From an uncultured Collinsella sp. (GTDB lineage: Bacteria; Actinomycetota; Coriobacteriia; Coriobacteriales; Coriobacteriaceae): a DNA stretch of 56,239 bases. Position numbers and translations under genes: made by a program. This document shows, in pieces, positions 1 through 8,821 of the stretch. Under the pieces are notes generated by a model. That model was not told the origin of the DNA and made no database searches. It was given only the letters and a program-made list of their open reading frames with translations. Each line of letters opens with the position of its first letter. Within the stretch, counting starts at the first letter, position 1. The stretch is from positions 1 to 56,239 of the forward strand of contig CABUBH010000008.1 of NCBI GenBank assembly GCA_902489775.1, written 5' to 3'.

Positions 1-576
1 ACCCTGCCGGGTCTTACCATCGAGCGTCTTCATGGCCGCATGCCGGCGGGGGAGAAGGATCGCGTGATCGATGCCTTCAAGCGTGGCGAGATCGACGTGC
101 TCGTCTCAACCACGGTGGTCGAGGTGGGCGTCGACGTTCCCAACGCCACCGTCATGGTCATCGAGAACGGCGAGCGCTTTGGCTTGGCGGCGCTGCATCA
201 GCTGCGTGGTCGCGTAGGCCGCGGTAGCGTCTCGGGCACGTGCCTGGTCATGACCCACTCAAAGGGCAATGGCGGTACGTCGGCGGCGCAAGACCGTCTC
301 CAGTCGCTCGAAAAGACCGCAGACGGCTTTACGCTCGCGCAGATGGACCTGCGTCTGCGTCACGAGGGCGAGATCCTGGGCTACCGTCAACATGGCGGCG
401 TGACCTTGCGTTTCGTCGACCTCGATGCCGACGAAGAGCTTATCGAGTGGGCCCATTTGGACGCAGTCGAGCTCTTGCGGTATGCTTGCAACCTTGACTC
501 CGTGGCGACGCGCCCCCTGCGCGATGCGGTCGCCACGCGGTATCGACACATCTTTAAGGAGGTCAGCGGAGGATGA
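1..576 (+). CDS. recG: ATP-dependent DNA helicase RecG, C-terminal part (cut by window start)
   Basis: RecG is a monomeric superfamily 2 helicase that remodels stalled replication forks and Holliday junctions. The frame is open from base 1, so the gene begins upstream; only about 191 C-terminal residues are present. They hold helicase motif V (TTVVEVGVDVPNA, about residues 37-49 of the fragment) and motif VI (LHQLRGRVGRG), preceded by the LHGRMPxGEKD segment typical of RecG. The wedge domain and Walker A are outside the window. The stop is followed directly by rsmD, whose start overlaps by 4 bases, so the two are probably cotranscribed. recG-rsmD-coaD is a common actinobacterial and firmicute order. 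Confidence 0.95.
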   Translation, partial: TLPGLTIERLHGRMPAGEKDRVIDAFKRGEIDVLVSTTVVEVGVDVPNATVMVIENGERFGLAALHQLRGRVGRGSVSGTCLVMTHSKGNGGTSAAQDRLQSLEKTADGFTLAQMDLRLRHEGEILGYRQHGGVTLRFVDLDADEELIEWAHLDAVELLRYACNLDSVATRPLRDAVATRYRHIFKEVSGG

Positions 577-1217
577 GAATCATCGGCGGCGAATGGCGCG
601 GTCGCAAGATCGAGGAGCCCCGTGGTCGCGATGTCACCCGCCCCACGACTGATCGCGTGCGCGAGGCGTGCGCATCTATGGTCATGTCGGCATTCGACTT
701 CGATTTGGACGAGGTCCGCGTGCTGGATGCGTTTGGCGGCTCCGGCGCGTTGGGCATCGAGATGCTCTCGCGTGGCGCCCGCTCGCTCACGACGTTTGAG
801 ATCGATCGCAATGCCGCGCGCCTTATTACCAAGAATATCGAGTCGCTCTGCCGTGACCGTGCGCGTTGGCGCGTGGTGACGGGCGACATGCTGGCGAGTG
901 CCTCGCGCGGTCGTGTGCCGGGCGGCCCCTTTGATCTGGTCCTGCTCGACCCGCCCTATGCCTTTGGTGCCGAGCCGGTTAAGGAACTGCTGCAAAACCT
1001 TGCCCAGCAGGGCCTGTTGGCCCCGGGCGCATATGCCCTGTTTGAACACGCTGCGGCCCAGCCCGGCGCGCATCCGGCCGGCTTTGAGACCGCGCGCGAG
1101 AAGCGCTACGGCATCACCTCGGTCGACCTGCTGCGCTGGGTCGGCGATTGCAAGGGCGACAGCGCTGATGCTAACGATAACGACGAGGCAGTATCCCCGG
1201 AGGACGCCCATGAGTGA
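573..1217 (+). CDS. rsmD: 16S rRNA (guanine(966)-N(2))-methyltransferase RsmD
   Basis: This enzyme methylates G966 of 16S rRNA using S-adenosylmethionine. The 214-residue product has the SAM-binding glycine loop DAFGGSGALGIE (about 51-62) and the N-methyltransferase signature DPPY at 126-129. The N-terminal GGEWRGRKIEEP block with TRPTTDRVREA is characteristic of RsmD. The ATG at 573 follows AAGGAGG and overlaps the end of recG. The last 20 or so residues are acidic and probably disordered. Its end overlaps the coaD start by 8 bases, indicating translational coupling. Confidence 0.93.
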   Translation: MRIIGGEWRGRKIEEPRGRDVTRPTTDRVREACASMVMSAFDFDLDEVRVLDAFGGSGALGIEMLSRGARSLTTFEIDRNAARLITKNIESLCRDRARWRVVTGDMLASASRGRVPGGPFDLVLLDPPYAFGAEPVKELLQNLAQQGLLAPGAYALFEHAAAQPGAHPAGFETAREKRYGITSVDLLRWVGDCKGDSADANDNDEAVSPEDAHE

Positions 1218-1707
1218 CACCATCAACCGCGTAATCGTCCCGGGTACCTTCGATCCCATCACCTTTGGCCATATCGATGTCATCCGCCGCGCTCGCCGCA
1301 TCTTCCCCAGCGTTATCGTCGCTGTTGCCGAGTCGCAGGGTAAAAACGGCGTGGGCACCACCTTTATGCTCGACGAGCGCGTGGCGCTGGCCCGCGAGGC
1401 GCTCGGCGGCATCGAGGGTGTCGAGGTTCTGCCCTTTACCGGCCTGTTGGTCGACTTTGCGCGCGAGCAGGGCGCTGGCGCCGTCGTTAAGGGCCTGCGC
1501 GCCATGACCGACTTTGAGTACGAGCTTCAGCAGGCCGACCTCAATTACCGCCTGGACAACGAGCTGGAGTCCATCTTTGTCATGAGTGCGCCGCAGTACG
1601 GATATATTTCGAGCTCGGTGGTGCGCCAAATTGCTTCGCTCGGCAGCGACGTGTCGACGTTTGTGCCGCCCAACGTGGTCGAAGCGCTCAAACATCGCTT
1701 TTCGTGA
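1210..1707 (+). CDS. coaD: Pantetheine-phosphate adenylyltransferase (PPAT)
   Basis: CoaD transfers AMP from ATP to 4'-phosphopantetheine, the penultimate step of coenzyme A synthesis. The 165-residue product is the usual family length. It begins with the nucleotidyltransferase motif PGTFDPITFGH (11-21, the TxGH signature) and carries the C-terminal ISSSVVRQ motif that closes the ATP site. The ATG at 1210 was chosen over the long upstream extension of the same frame because it gives the canonical N-terminus and lies within the last codons of rsmD. Confidence 0.95.
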   Translation: MSDTINRVIVPGTFDPITFGHIDVIRRARRIFPSVIVAVAESQGKNGVGTTFMLDERVALAREALGGIEGVEVLPFTGLLVDFAREQGAGAVVKGLRAMTDFEYELQQADLNYRLDNELESIFVMSAPQYGYISSSVVRQIASLGSDVSTFVPPNVVEALKHRFS

Positions 1708-1775
1708 CGTTTCTTATTGCCTGGTGGCATGTGGTAAACTAGCACGATGATATGTTACCTATGAAAGGAGACCGG

Positions 1776-2273
1776 ATGCCGGGCGAGAATTTTCCTGGCG
1801 ATAGGATCGTCAGCTTGGTCGATGAGCTCGAAGGGCTGATCGAGGAAGCCAAGCCGCCTTTCGGCAAGAACGCTCAGTTCAAGGTCATCGACGCCGACGT
1901 GTTCTTCAACATCCTCGACGAGATCCGCATGAGCTATCCCGAGGAGTGGCAGAAGTCCCGCCGCATCCTCAAGGAGCGCGAGGAGCTTATGGCTTCCGCC
2001 GCCGCTCAGGCCGATTCCATCATCGCCGATGCTCAGCAGCAGGCCCTCACCATCGCCGGTGAGCAGGAGATCGTCCGCTTGGCGCAGCAGCAGGCCGACG
2101 ATATCCGCGATCGTGCCCAGCAGTACGAGCGCGAGACGCGCTATGCCGCCGAGGACTACGCCGAGCAGGTCTTTACACACCTGGAGGAGAACCTCAAGAG
2201 CCTGACCGGCACCGTCACGCGTTGCCGTCAGCAGCTCAACGAGGGTGCCGCCCAGCAGAACGGTCAGTGGTAA
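1776..2273 (+). CDS. Coiled-coil protein of the DivIVA / ATP-synthase-B-like type, unknown function
   Basis: The 165-residue product has no signal peptide and no membrane segment. Residues about 60-150 are a long charged helix rich in Ala, Gln, Glu and Arg, a predicted coiled coil resembling DivIVA-like or ATP-synthase-b-like proteins. The N-terminal part (LVDELEGLIEEAK, then FFNILDEIRMSYPEEW) looks like a small folded module. The ATG at 1776 is preferred because AAAGGAG ends 5 bases upstream. Its stop overlaps the next start (TAATG). Genes of this kind commonly sit between coaD and the DUF177-rpmF pair in Coriobacteriia. A scaffold role at the septum or pole is only a guess. Confidence 0.8.
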   Translation: MPGENFPGDRIVSLVDELEGLIEEAKPPFGKNAQFKVIDADVFFNILDEIRMSYPEEWQKSRRILKEREELMASAAAQADSIIADAQQQALTIAGEQEIVRLAQQQADDIRDRAQQYERETRYAAEDYAEQVFTHLEENLKSLTGTVTRCRQQLNEGAAQQNGQW

Positions 2274-2827
2274 TGGCTGAGTTCCCGAGTGTTACCGTCG
2301 ACCTTTCCGAGCAGCTTGAGTTTCCTGGAGACTCGTATCCGCTGACCGGTAAGGTCGATGTCGCCACCTACACGGTGGGCGAGAAGGAGTACCGGCTGCA
2401 GGATGGTATTGACTATGACGTGGTCTTTACCAATGCCGGCACCGGTGTTCTGCTCACGGGCATGGTCCGCGCACACGCTACCGGCGAGTGCGATCGCTGC
2501 CTGGAGCCCGCTTCGTTTGACATTGCCGGCGAGATCGAGGAGTTCTACCTCTTTGAGGAGCCCGAGGATCCCGAGGCCTACGAGGACGGCTACGAGCTCC
2601 TGGGTGAGGACCGTCTCGTCGATCTGGGTGAGCCCATCAATGACGCGGTCGTTATGGACACGCCGTTTGTAGTGCTCTGCAAGCCCGATTGCCGTGGTCT
2701 GTGCCCCACATGCGGTTGCAATCTCAACGTCGAGCAATGCGATTGCGCCGCCCAGGCAGAGGCGGAATGGGCCGCTGCCACGGAAAATCCATTTGCAGCA
2801 TTGAAGAATCTCAAGCTCGATGAGTAA
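2273..2827 (+). CDS. DUF177 (YceD-family) protein
   Basis: This is a YceD/DUF177 protein of 184 residues. The family is almost always encoded just before rpmF and has been tied to 23S rRNA accumulation. The central CDRCLEP motif and the C-terminal cluster CKPDCRGLCPTCGCN could bind a metal. The ATG at 2273 overlaps the previous stop as TAATG, giving the N-terminus MAEFPSVTVDL; an in-frame upstream ATG at 2222 lies inside the previous gene and is less likely. L32 follows 64 bases downstream. Confidence 0.88.
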   Translation: MAEFPSVTVDLSEQLEFPGDSYPLTGKVDVATYTVGEKEYRLQDGIDYDVVFTNAGTGVLLTGMVRAHATGECDRCLEPASFDIAGEIEEFYLFEEPEDPEAYEDGYELLGEDRLVDLGEPINDAVVMDTPFVVLCKPDCRGLCPTCGCNLNVEQCDCAAQAEAEWAAATENPFAALKNLKLDE

Positions 2828-2891
2828 AACTGTGGTAGTATCGCTACTTGCGCGTAATCGCCACACTGGATAGTTCATAAGGAAGGTCACT

Positions 2892-3071
2892 ATGCCCGTA
2901 CCTAAACAAAAGCAGGGTCGTATCCGCACTCACACCCGTCGTTCCGCCAACATGAAGATCTCGGCTGCGGCTCAGTCCACGTGCCCCCGTTGCGGCGCTG
3001 TCAAGCTTCCGCACCACGTGTGCCCCAGCTGCGGTTTCTACAAGGACCGCGAGGTTATCGTTACCGAGTAA
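2892..3071 (+). CDS. rpmF: 50S ribosomal protein L32
   Basis: L32 is a small protein of the large ribosomal subunit. The 59-residue product begins MPVPKQKQGRIRTHTRRS and carries a complete zinc ribbon with cysteines at about 31, 34, 44 and 47 (CPRC...CPSC). It is therefore the zinc-containing form rather than the zinc-free paralogue seen in some actinobacteria. The ATG at 2892 follows GGAAGG by 6 bases. The gene ends before a strong hairpin terminator. It is shorter than a 60-residue cutoff and easily missed. Confidence 0.97.
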   Translation: MPVPKQKQGRIRTHTRRSANMKISAAAQSTCPRCGAVKLPHHVCPSCGFYKDREVIVTE

Positions 3072-3111
3072 CGGTATACTCTGGATGCGATGCCGTTCCA
3101 AATGGAACCAC

Positions 3112-3141
3112 AATGGCCGGCTCAATGAGTCGGCCATTTTT
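3112..3141 (+). terminator. Rho-independent terminator after rpmF
   Basis: A 12-bp stem (3112-3123 with 3127-3138, one G-T pair) closes a 3-base loop and runs into five T residues. It separates rpmF from plsX. The plsX ribosome-binding site AAGGAG starts only 5 bases after the T run, so a partial read-through or a very short plsX leader is expected. Confidence 0.85.
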
Positions 3142-3158
3142 GTATAAGGAGCATGTAT

Positions 3159-4175
3159 ATGAGTAACGTTCGCGTTTGTGTAGACGTTGTGGGTGGAGAC
3201 GAGAAACCTCAGGTCGTTCTCGATGGTATCGAGGCTGCACTTGCCGCCGATCCCGATATCGAGGTCTTGGCAGCTGGCCCCGCCGAAATCGTCAATCCCT
3301 TTGCTGCTTCCCACGCACGTGTTGAGGCCCTGGAGGCACCCGACGTTATCGCCATGGATGACGATCCCATTCGCGCCGTGATGACCAAACGCAAGTCTTC
3401 GATCGTGCTGTCGTGCCGCGCCATCAAGAAGGGAAATGCGGACGCGTTTTTCTCCGCCGGCTCCACCGGCGCCATGACCGCTGCCGCTACCGCCTATGTC
3501 ACGCCCTTTAGGTATATGGCCGAGGGCAAGAAGCAGCCGGTGCGTCCGTGCCTGACCAATGCGCTGCCCAACCGCGCCGGTGGCCTGACGGTGCTGTGCG
3601 ATATGGGCGCCAACCCCGATGTCGAGGTCGACGACATGGTTCGTTTTGCCCAGATGGGTAGTGCCTATGCCCGCGTCGTCTTGGGCATCGAGCATCCCCG
3701 CGTGGGCTTGCTCGGCAATGGCACCGAGGACGAAAAGGGCTCCAACTTTACCAAGGCGTGCTTCCCGGCTATGAAGGCTGCCGTCCCCGGTTTTGTGGGA
3801 AACTGCGAGGGCACCGATATTACATCGGGTAACTTCGATGTCGTCGTTGCCGACGGCATGTCGGGCAACATTGCGCTCAAGGCTACCGAGGGCGCCGCTA
3901 AGTTTTTGCTGCAGGAGCTCAAGGGCGCCTTTACGTCCTCGTTCGGCACCAAGATCGCCGCGCTGCTCATGAAGCAGCAGATGCGCGAGATCAAGGCCAA
4001 GCTTTCGGGTGACGCCAAGGGTGGCGCGATTCTGCTGGGTCTGCGCGGCGTTGTCCTGATCGGCCATGGTGCCACCTCGGTCGAGGCCGTCAAGAACGGC
4101 ACGCTCGCCGCAGCCGATGCGGTTCGCGCCGGGCTGGTCGAGAACGTCGCCAACTCCATGGACGGTATCGTTTAG
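3159..4175 (+). CDS. plsX: Phosphate acyltransferase PlsX
   Basis: PlsX makes acyl-phosphate from acyl-ACP for phosphatidic acid synthesis, acting peripherally at the membrane. The 338-residue protein opens with VRVCVDVVGGDEKPQ, a variant of the family's DxxGGDxxP, and contains FFSAGSTGAM and GNGTEDEKG. Two in-frame ATGs lie at 3153 and 3159. The second is chosen because AAGGAG (3146-3151) is then 7 bases away rather than 1. acpP, its substrate carrier, is the next gene. Confidence 0.94.
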   Translation: MSNVRVCVDVVGGDEKPQVVLDGIEAALAADPDIEVLAAGPAEIVNPFAASHARVEALEAPDVIAMDDDPIRAVMTKRKSSIVLSCRAIKKGNADAFFSAGSTGAMTAAATAYVTPFRYMAEGKKQPVRPCLTNALPNRAGGLTVLCDMGANPDVEVDDMVRFAQMGSAYARVVLGIEHPRVGLLGNGTEDEKGSNFTKACFPAMKAAVPGFVGNCEGTDITSGNFDVVVADGMSGNIALKATEGAAKFLLQELKGAFTSSFGTKIAALLMKQQMREIKAKLSGDAKGGAILLGLRGVVLIGHGATSVEAVKNGTLAAADAVRAGLVENVANSMDGIV

Positions 4176-4243
4176 TAAGAGCGAGTTAGAGCGCTGTTAT
4201 GTGCCTCGCGGCCTGCGTCGTGGGGTAGAATTAAAACCGTGTC

Positions 4244-4273
4244 TTGGTGCCGCCCGCGCGGCGCCAATCTTTT
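4244..4273 (+). terminator. Hairpin with short T run in the acpP leader (terminator or attenuator)
   Basis: A 10-bp GC-rich stem (4244-4253 with 4258-4267, one G-T pair) with a CCGC loop is followed by TCTTTTGG. It lies between plsX and acpP, downstream of a possible -10 box TAGAAT (4226-4231). It may end plsX transcripts or attenuate acpP; no alternative pairing was worked out. Confidence 0.5.
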
Positions 4274-4302
4274 GGTATTCATGCACTATGAGAGGAAGCG
4301 CT

Positions 4303-4545
4303 ATGGACCGCTCCGAAATCTTTGACAAGATCGCCGAGGTCGCTGCTGACGTTCTGGGCGTCGATGTTGCCGAGATTAGCGATGAGACCACGTTTGACGA
4401 CCTCGATGCCAATTCGCTTGAGCGCCTGCAGCTGGTTACGGCTATCGAGGACGAGTTCAATCTCGAGATCGATGACGAGACCCTGCTCTCGCTCAACTCT
4501 GTCGCCGACGCCGTCGACGCTATCGAAGCTGCCAAGGAGGCCTAA
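4303..4545 (+). CDS. acpP: Acyl carrier protein
   Basis: ACP carries growing fatty acyl chains on a 4'-phosphopantetheine arm. The 80-residue, strongly acidic product is the standard length with the four-helix ACP pattern. The phosphopantetheine serine is Ser38, in DANSLERLQLV. The usual DSL is NSL here, so the residue before the serine is Asn instead of Asp. The ATG at 4303 follows AGAGGAAG; a longer frame upstream to 4066 overlaps plsX and is not used. rnc follows 3 bases after the stop. Confidence 0.92.
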   Translation: MDRSEIFDKIAEVAADVLGVDVAEISDETTFDDLDANSLERLQLVTAIEDEFNLEIDDETLLSLNSVADAVDAIEAAKEA

Positions 4546-4548
4546 GTC

Positions 4549-5274
4549 TTGGCTTTGTCTGAACGACTTTCGCGCGCCCAGGAAATCCTGGGCCACGAGT
4601 TCAAAAACAAGGTGCTGCTGCGCGCGGCGCTCACGCATCCCTCGGCCGTCGAGGGTCAGCCGGTGTCTGCCAGCTATGAGCGCCTCGAGTTTTTGGGCGA
4701 TTCCATTTTGGGCGCCGTGGTGGCTCGTTCGCTTTTTGAGTCCTACCCCGAGTTTGACGAGGGCAAGCTCACGCGCCTGAAGGTGTCCCTTGTCTCGGGC
4801 GCCACGCTGTCCGAGGTTTCCCACGAGCTGGGTATCGACGACATCATTATCTTCGGTGCTTCCGAGACCGGCACGGGCGCGCGAGGCCTGCACTCGGCCC
4901 TCGAGAACGTCTACGAGTCGCTCGTGGGCGCTCTCTATCTGGATGCCGGCTGGGATGCGGCGGCTGAGTTTATCCATCGTACGCTCAAGCCGCACCTGGC
5001 CTCTGAGCGTGCCGAGCATCCCGCGAACCCCAAGTCGTTTTTGCAGGAGTGCGTTCAGGCCGACGGCCATGAGCCTCCTGCGTATAAGTTGGTGGGCTCC
5101 GAGGGCCCCGCGCATGCGCCGACCTTTACCGCTGTGGTGCTTATCGACGGCATCCGCCAAGGTCGCGGCACAGGCTCCTCTAAGAAGGAAGCCGAGGGAG
5201 CTGCCGCGCTCGAGGCACTCGATCGCATGGGCTACACCACCAACGGCGTGATTCTCAACAAGAAACTCGTTTAA
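4549..5274 (+). CDS. rnc: Ribonuclease III
   Basis: RNase III cleaves double-stranded RNA, including the 30S rRNA precursor. The 241-residue protein has the signature ERLEFLGDS (44-52), the second catalytic acidic box ENVYESLVGALYLD (about 119-132), and a C-terminal double-stranded RNA-binding domain (about 160-235, ending SKKEAEGAAALEAL). The start is a TTG at 4549, set by AAGGAGG at 4534-4540, which lies inside the end of acpP. smc begins 11 bases downstream. Confidence 0.95.
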   Translation: MALSERLSRAQEILGHEFKNKVLLRAALTHPSAVEGQPVSASYERLEFLGDSILGAVVARSLFESYPEFDEGKLTRLKVSLVSGATLSEVSHELGIDDIIIFGASETGTGARGLHSALENVYESLVGALYLDAGWDAAAEFIHRTLKPHLASERAEHPANPKSFLQECVQADGHEPPAYKLVGSEGPAHAPTFTAVVLIDGIRQGRGTGSSKKEAEGAAALEALDRMGYTTNGVILNKKLV

Positions 5275-5284
5275 GCGAGGAACC

Positions 5285-8200
5285 GTGTATCTCAAGTCCC
5301 TCACGCTCAAAGGGTTCAAGTCGTTTGCCGACCGCGCCCATATGACGTTTGAGCCGGGTCTGACCGTCATCGTCGGTCCCAATGGCTCGGGAAAATCGAA
5401 CATCTCCGACTCGATTCTGTGGGTCCTGGGCGAGCAGAGCGCCAAGCAGCTGCGCGGCCAGGCTATGGAGGACGTCATCTTCTCGGGCTCGTCGGCGCGC
5501 AAGCCGGTGGGTGTCGCCGAGGTCACGCTGGTACTCGACAACTCGGACCATATGCTGCCCGTCGACTTTGACGAGGTCGCCATCACCCGCCGCATGTACC
5601 GTTCGGGTGAGAGCGAGTACCTCATCAACTCGAGCCCGTGCCGCCTGATGGACATTCAGGACATCCTGCACGACTCGGGTCTGGGCAAGGATACACATTC
5701 CATCATCAGCCAGGGCAAGCTCGATGCCATTTTGCAGAGCCGCCCCGAGGAGCGCCGTGCCCTCATTGAGGAGGCCGCCGGCATCTCCAAGCACAAGCGC
5801 CGCAAGGAGCGTGCGCTTAAAAAGATTAAGTCGATGGACGAGCACCTGACCCGTGCCCGCGACATCAATAAGGAAATCGCCCGCCAGCTGCGACCGCTGG
5901 AGCGCCAGGTCGATCGCGCGCGCAAGTACAAAGAGCTGTCCTCGCGCGCGAACGAGCTCACGCAGATGCTGGCGGTCGATGAGCTGCGGTCGCTGCAGTC
6001 ACAGTGGAACGATCTGGAGAGCCGCTCAAAGGAAGGTTCAGCCGAGCTGGAGCTCGCGCAGTACCGTTTGGGCGAAAAGGAGCGCGAGCTCGAGAAGCTT
6101 CAGGTCATGCTCGAGGAAAAGGGCCTGTTTGTGGGCGACCTGGGCGAGCAGCGCCGCCATATGCAAGATGTTGTCGGTCGCATTAACTCCGACATGCGCC
6201 TGCTCGAGGAAAAGGGCCACAACATGGTGTCGCGCCTGTCTGACATGCGCGGCCAGATTTCGAGCTCCGAGCATCAGCGTCGTCGTGTGGTCGAGGAGCT
6301 TGAGGATGCGCGCGCTCAGCTTGAAGAAGTAACCGGCGCACATATGCAGGCTCAGGAGGATGTCGACGCCGCCGGTCCTGCCGCCGCCGAGCTTCATGAG
6401 CGTCGCGTGGCACTCGACAATCAGATCTCGCAGCTTACGCGCGAGCAGCGTGATGTGCAGCGTGTGGCCGATAATGCCGCGCTCGAGCTCGCCAAGGTGA
6501 AGGATTCGCTTTCCAACGCCGAGGTCGAGGACAACATGTATGCCTCGCGCCTGGAGCAGATCGACGAGCAGCTCGAGGAGGTCACGGCCTCGCTCGAGAG
6601 CCGTCGTGACCGCGCTGAGGAGCTTGAGAGCGCCCTTGAGGAGTCGCGTCAGGCCCAGACCGATGCGCGTGAAGCCACCGAGGTTGCTCGCGCGGCCCTC
6701 AAGGACCTGCGTGCCAGCGAGGGCGAGGCGCGCAACAAGCTGTCTGAGGTACGCTCGGAGCTTGCCAGTCAAAAGAAGCTCGATGCCCGCATGGCCGACA
6801 GCTCGCCGCTGGTGAGCCGTCTGGTGGGCGCGCTGGGCGACGACGTTGCGGGCCGTCTGGGTGACGTGCTCGAGGCTCCGCGTGAGCTCGAGGGCCTGGT
6901 TGAGCAGCTGCTCGCCGGTGATATCGATGCTCTGCTGTTCGACGATGCTGCCGCGCTTGAGCGCGCCGGTCGCGCCGCCTTGGACCAGAAGAAGGCTTCG
7001 GGCGAGGCGCTGTTGGTGGCACGCGGCGTGAGTGGCTCTGCTGCCGCTGAAGGCGCTGCCGGTTCCCGTCTGGTTGATCACCTGTCTGTGCGCGCGGGCT
7101 ATGGTCCGGTCGTCGAGGCCCTGCTCGGCGGCTATTACGTTGTCGATGATTTGGCGGCTGCGCTGGCGGCGCCGGTTGTGAACGGCGTGACCTATGTGAC
7201 CCCCGACGGCGCCCGCGTTGCCTGCGGCGGCCTGGTACGCGTGGGGCTCGATGCCGGAGAGGCTTCGGGTGCCTTGGAGCGCAAGCGTCGCATTCGTGAG
7301 CTCGAGGGCCTGGAGCCCGATCTGGCCGCTACGTTCGAGCATGTTTCGGATCAGGTCATCGAGGCCAATGCGGCCGTCGAAGAGGCACGTGCCGCCGAGG
7401 GCGATGCCGCCGGCGAGATTGCTCGCCTTGAGGGCGAGCGCCGCTCGCTTCTGTCCGAGATCGGCCGCCTTGAGCAGAGTGCCAACAACGCCGAGGTCGA
7501 GCGCGTCCGCATTTCCAAGTGCCGCGAGCAGGCGGCCGAGGCCGTTCGCGCCGCGCGTCCGCGCGTGGACGAGCTTACCCGCTTGCGCGATGAGGCCCGC
7601 GCACATGCGAGTGACCTGGGCCTGCAGATTGCCGAGGCAAATGACGAGCTCGATCGCGTGCGTCGCGACGACTCCGAGGCCGCCGGCAAGCTCGCCGACG
7701 CCAAGGTTCGCCTGGCTCAGACGAGCGAGCGCCTGCGTTCTCTGAAGGGCCGCGTGCCCGATCTGGAGCATCGCCTGGAGGGCATCGATCGTCGCATCCG
7801 TGGAACGCGACAGGCCTCGCGCTCGCTTGAGTTGCTGCGCCTGCGTGTCGATCCCATGCATGAGCGCTATTCGGCTCTGCTGGAGCGTGCCTCGGACTGG
7901 GCGGCACGCCTGCGTGATCAGGCTTCGCTCGAGGAGGCGGACTCGGCTTCGCTCAAGAAGACCATCGAGGACGCCAAGGCCGAGGTCGCTCGCGCCAAGG
8001 AGAAGGTCAACACCGCCACCGCAACGCAAAACGAGTTCAAAGTCGCACGCGGCAAGCTCGAGGTGCAGGTCGAGGCTGCGATCAAGGCCATTACCGCCGA
8101 CGGCACCACGGTGCTCGAGGAAGCGCTCATGCTGCCGGCGCCCACCGACCGTGACGCCGCCGAGCGCGAGCTCAACCAACTCGTGCGCCAAATCAACAAC

Positions 8201-8821
8201 CTGGGTCCTGTGAACCAGGTTGCCATGGAGGAGTACGAGCAGCTCAAGCGACGTGCCGACTACATCGAGGAGCAGCTGGCCGATCTGGAGAGCGCGCGCA
8301 AGGCGCTCACCAAGATCACCGTGGCAATCGACCGCAAGATGCGTAAGGCGTTCCTCGTGACCTTTGAAAAGGTCGACGCGAACTTCCGCGAGATCTTCGC
8401 CATGCTCTTCCCGGGCGGTCAGGCTCACCTCGAGATGACTGATCCCGAGCATCCGGCCGAGACGGGCATCGAGGTCGTGGCGCAGCCGCGCGGCAAGCGC
8501 ATCACCAAGATGATGCTCATGTCGGGCGGCGAGAAGAGCCTGACGGCGCTCGCCTTGCTCTTTGCCGTGTACCGTACGCGCACGGTGCCGTTCTATGTGC
8601 TGGACGAGGTCGAGGCGGCGCTCGACGACGCCAACCTGTCCAAGCTTATCGGCGCCCTCGATGTCTTGCGTTCCGATACGCAGCTCTTGGTAATCTCGCA
8701 TCAGCGCCGTACTATGGAGGACGCTGACGTTCTCTACGGCGTCTCGATGCAAGCCGACGGCGTCAGTCGCGTCGTCTCGCAAAAACTCGATCGCGAAACC
8801 GGAAAGGTCGTGAATGCATAA
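5285..8821 (+). CDS. smc: Chromosome segregation protein SMC
   Basis: SMC is the core ATPase of bacterial condensin, working with ScpA and ScpB (not in this window). The 1178-residue product has the full plan. The N-terminal head carries Walker A GPNGSGKSN (31-39). A coiled coil covers roughly 170-500, the hinge roughly 505-690, and a return coil follows. The C-terminal head carries the signature LMSGGEKSLTAL (about 1077-1088) and Walker B FYVLDEVEAALDD (about 1103-1115). The GTG at 5285 gives the conserved MYLKSLTLKGFKSFA start. Its stop overlaps the ftsY start. smc next to rnc and ftsY is the classical gram-positive order. Confidence 0.97.
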   Translation: MYLKSLTLKGFKSFADRAHMTFEPGLTVIVGPNGSGKSNISDSILWVLGEQSAKQLRGQAMEDVIFSGSSARKPVGVAEVTLVLDNSDHMLPVDFDEVAITRRMYRSGESEYLINSSPCRLMDIQDILHDSGLGKDTHSIISQGKLDAILQSRPEERRALIEEAAGISKHKRRKERALKKIKSMDEHLTRARDINKEIARQLRPLERQVDRARKYKELSSRANELTQMLAVDELRSLQSQWNDLESRSKEGSAELELAQYRLGEKERELEKLQVMLEEKGLFVGDLGEQRRHMQDVVGRINSDMRLLEEKGHNMVSRLSDMRGQISSSEHQRRRVVEELEDARAQLEEVTGAHMQAQEDVDAAGPAAAELHERRVALDNQISQLTREQRDVQRVADNAALELAKVKDSLSNAEVEDNMYASRLEQIDEQLEEVTASLESRRDRAEELESALEESRQAQTDAREATEVARAALKDLRASEGEARNKLSEVRSELASQKKLDARMADSSPLVSRLVGALGDDVAGRLGDVLEAPRELEGLVEQLLAGDIDALLFDDAAALERAGRAALDQKKASGEALLVARGVSGSAAAEGAAGSRLVDHLSVRAGYGPVVEALLGGYYVVDDLAAALAAPVVNGVTYVTPDGARVACGGLVRVGLDAGEASGALERKRRIRELEGLEPDLAATFEHVSDQVIEANAAVEEARAAEGDAAGEIARLEGERRSLLSEIGRLEQSANNAEVERVRISKCREQAAEAVRAARPRVDELTRLRDEARAHASDLGLQIAEANDELDRVRRDDSEAAGKLADAKVRLAQTSERLRSLKGRVPDLEHRLEGIDRRIRGTRQASRSLELLRLRVDPMHERYSALLERASDWAARLRDQASLEEADSASLKKTIEDAKAEVARAKEKVNTATATQNEFKVARGKLEVQVEAAIKAITADGTTVLEEALMLPAPTDRDAAERELNQLVRQINNLGPVNQVAMEEYEQLKRRADYIEEQLADLESARKALTKITVAIDRKMRKAFLVTFEKVDANFREIFAMLFPGGQAHLEMTDPEHPAETGIEVVAQPRGKRITKMMLMSGGEKSLTALALLFAVYRTRTVPFYVLDEVEAALDDANLSKLIGALDVLRSDTQLLVISHQRRTMEDADVLYGVSMQADGVSRVVSQKLDRETGKVVNA

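Noticed and set aside
6038..8782. 914-codon minus-strand frame opposite smc
   Set aside because: Antisense shadow of the coiled-coil coding sequence, low-complexity Leu/Ala/Gly-rich product.
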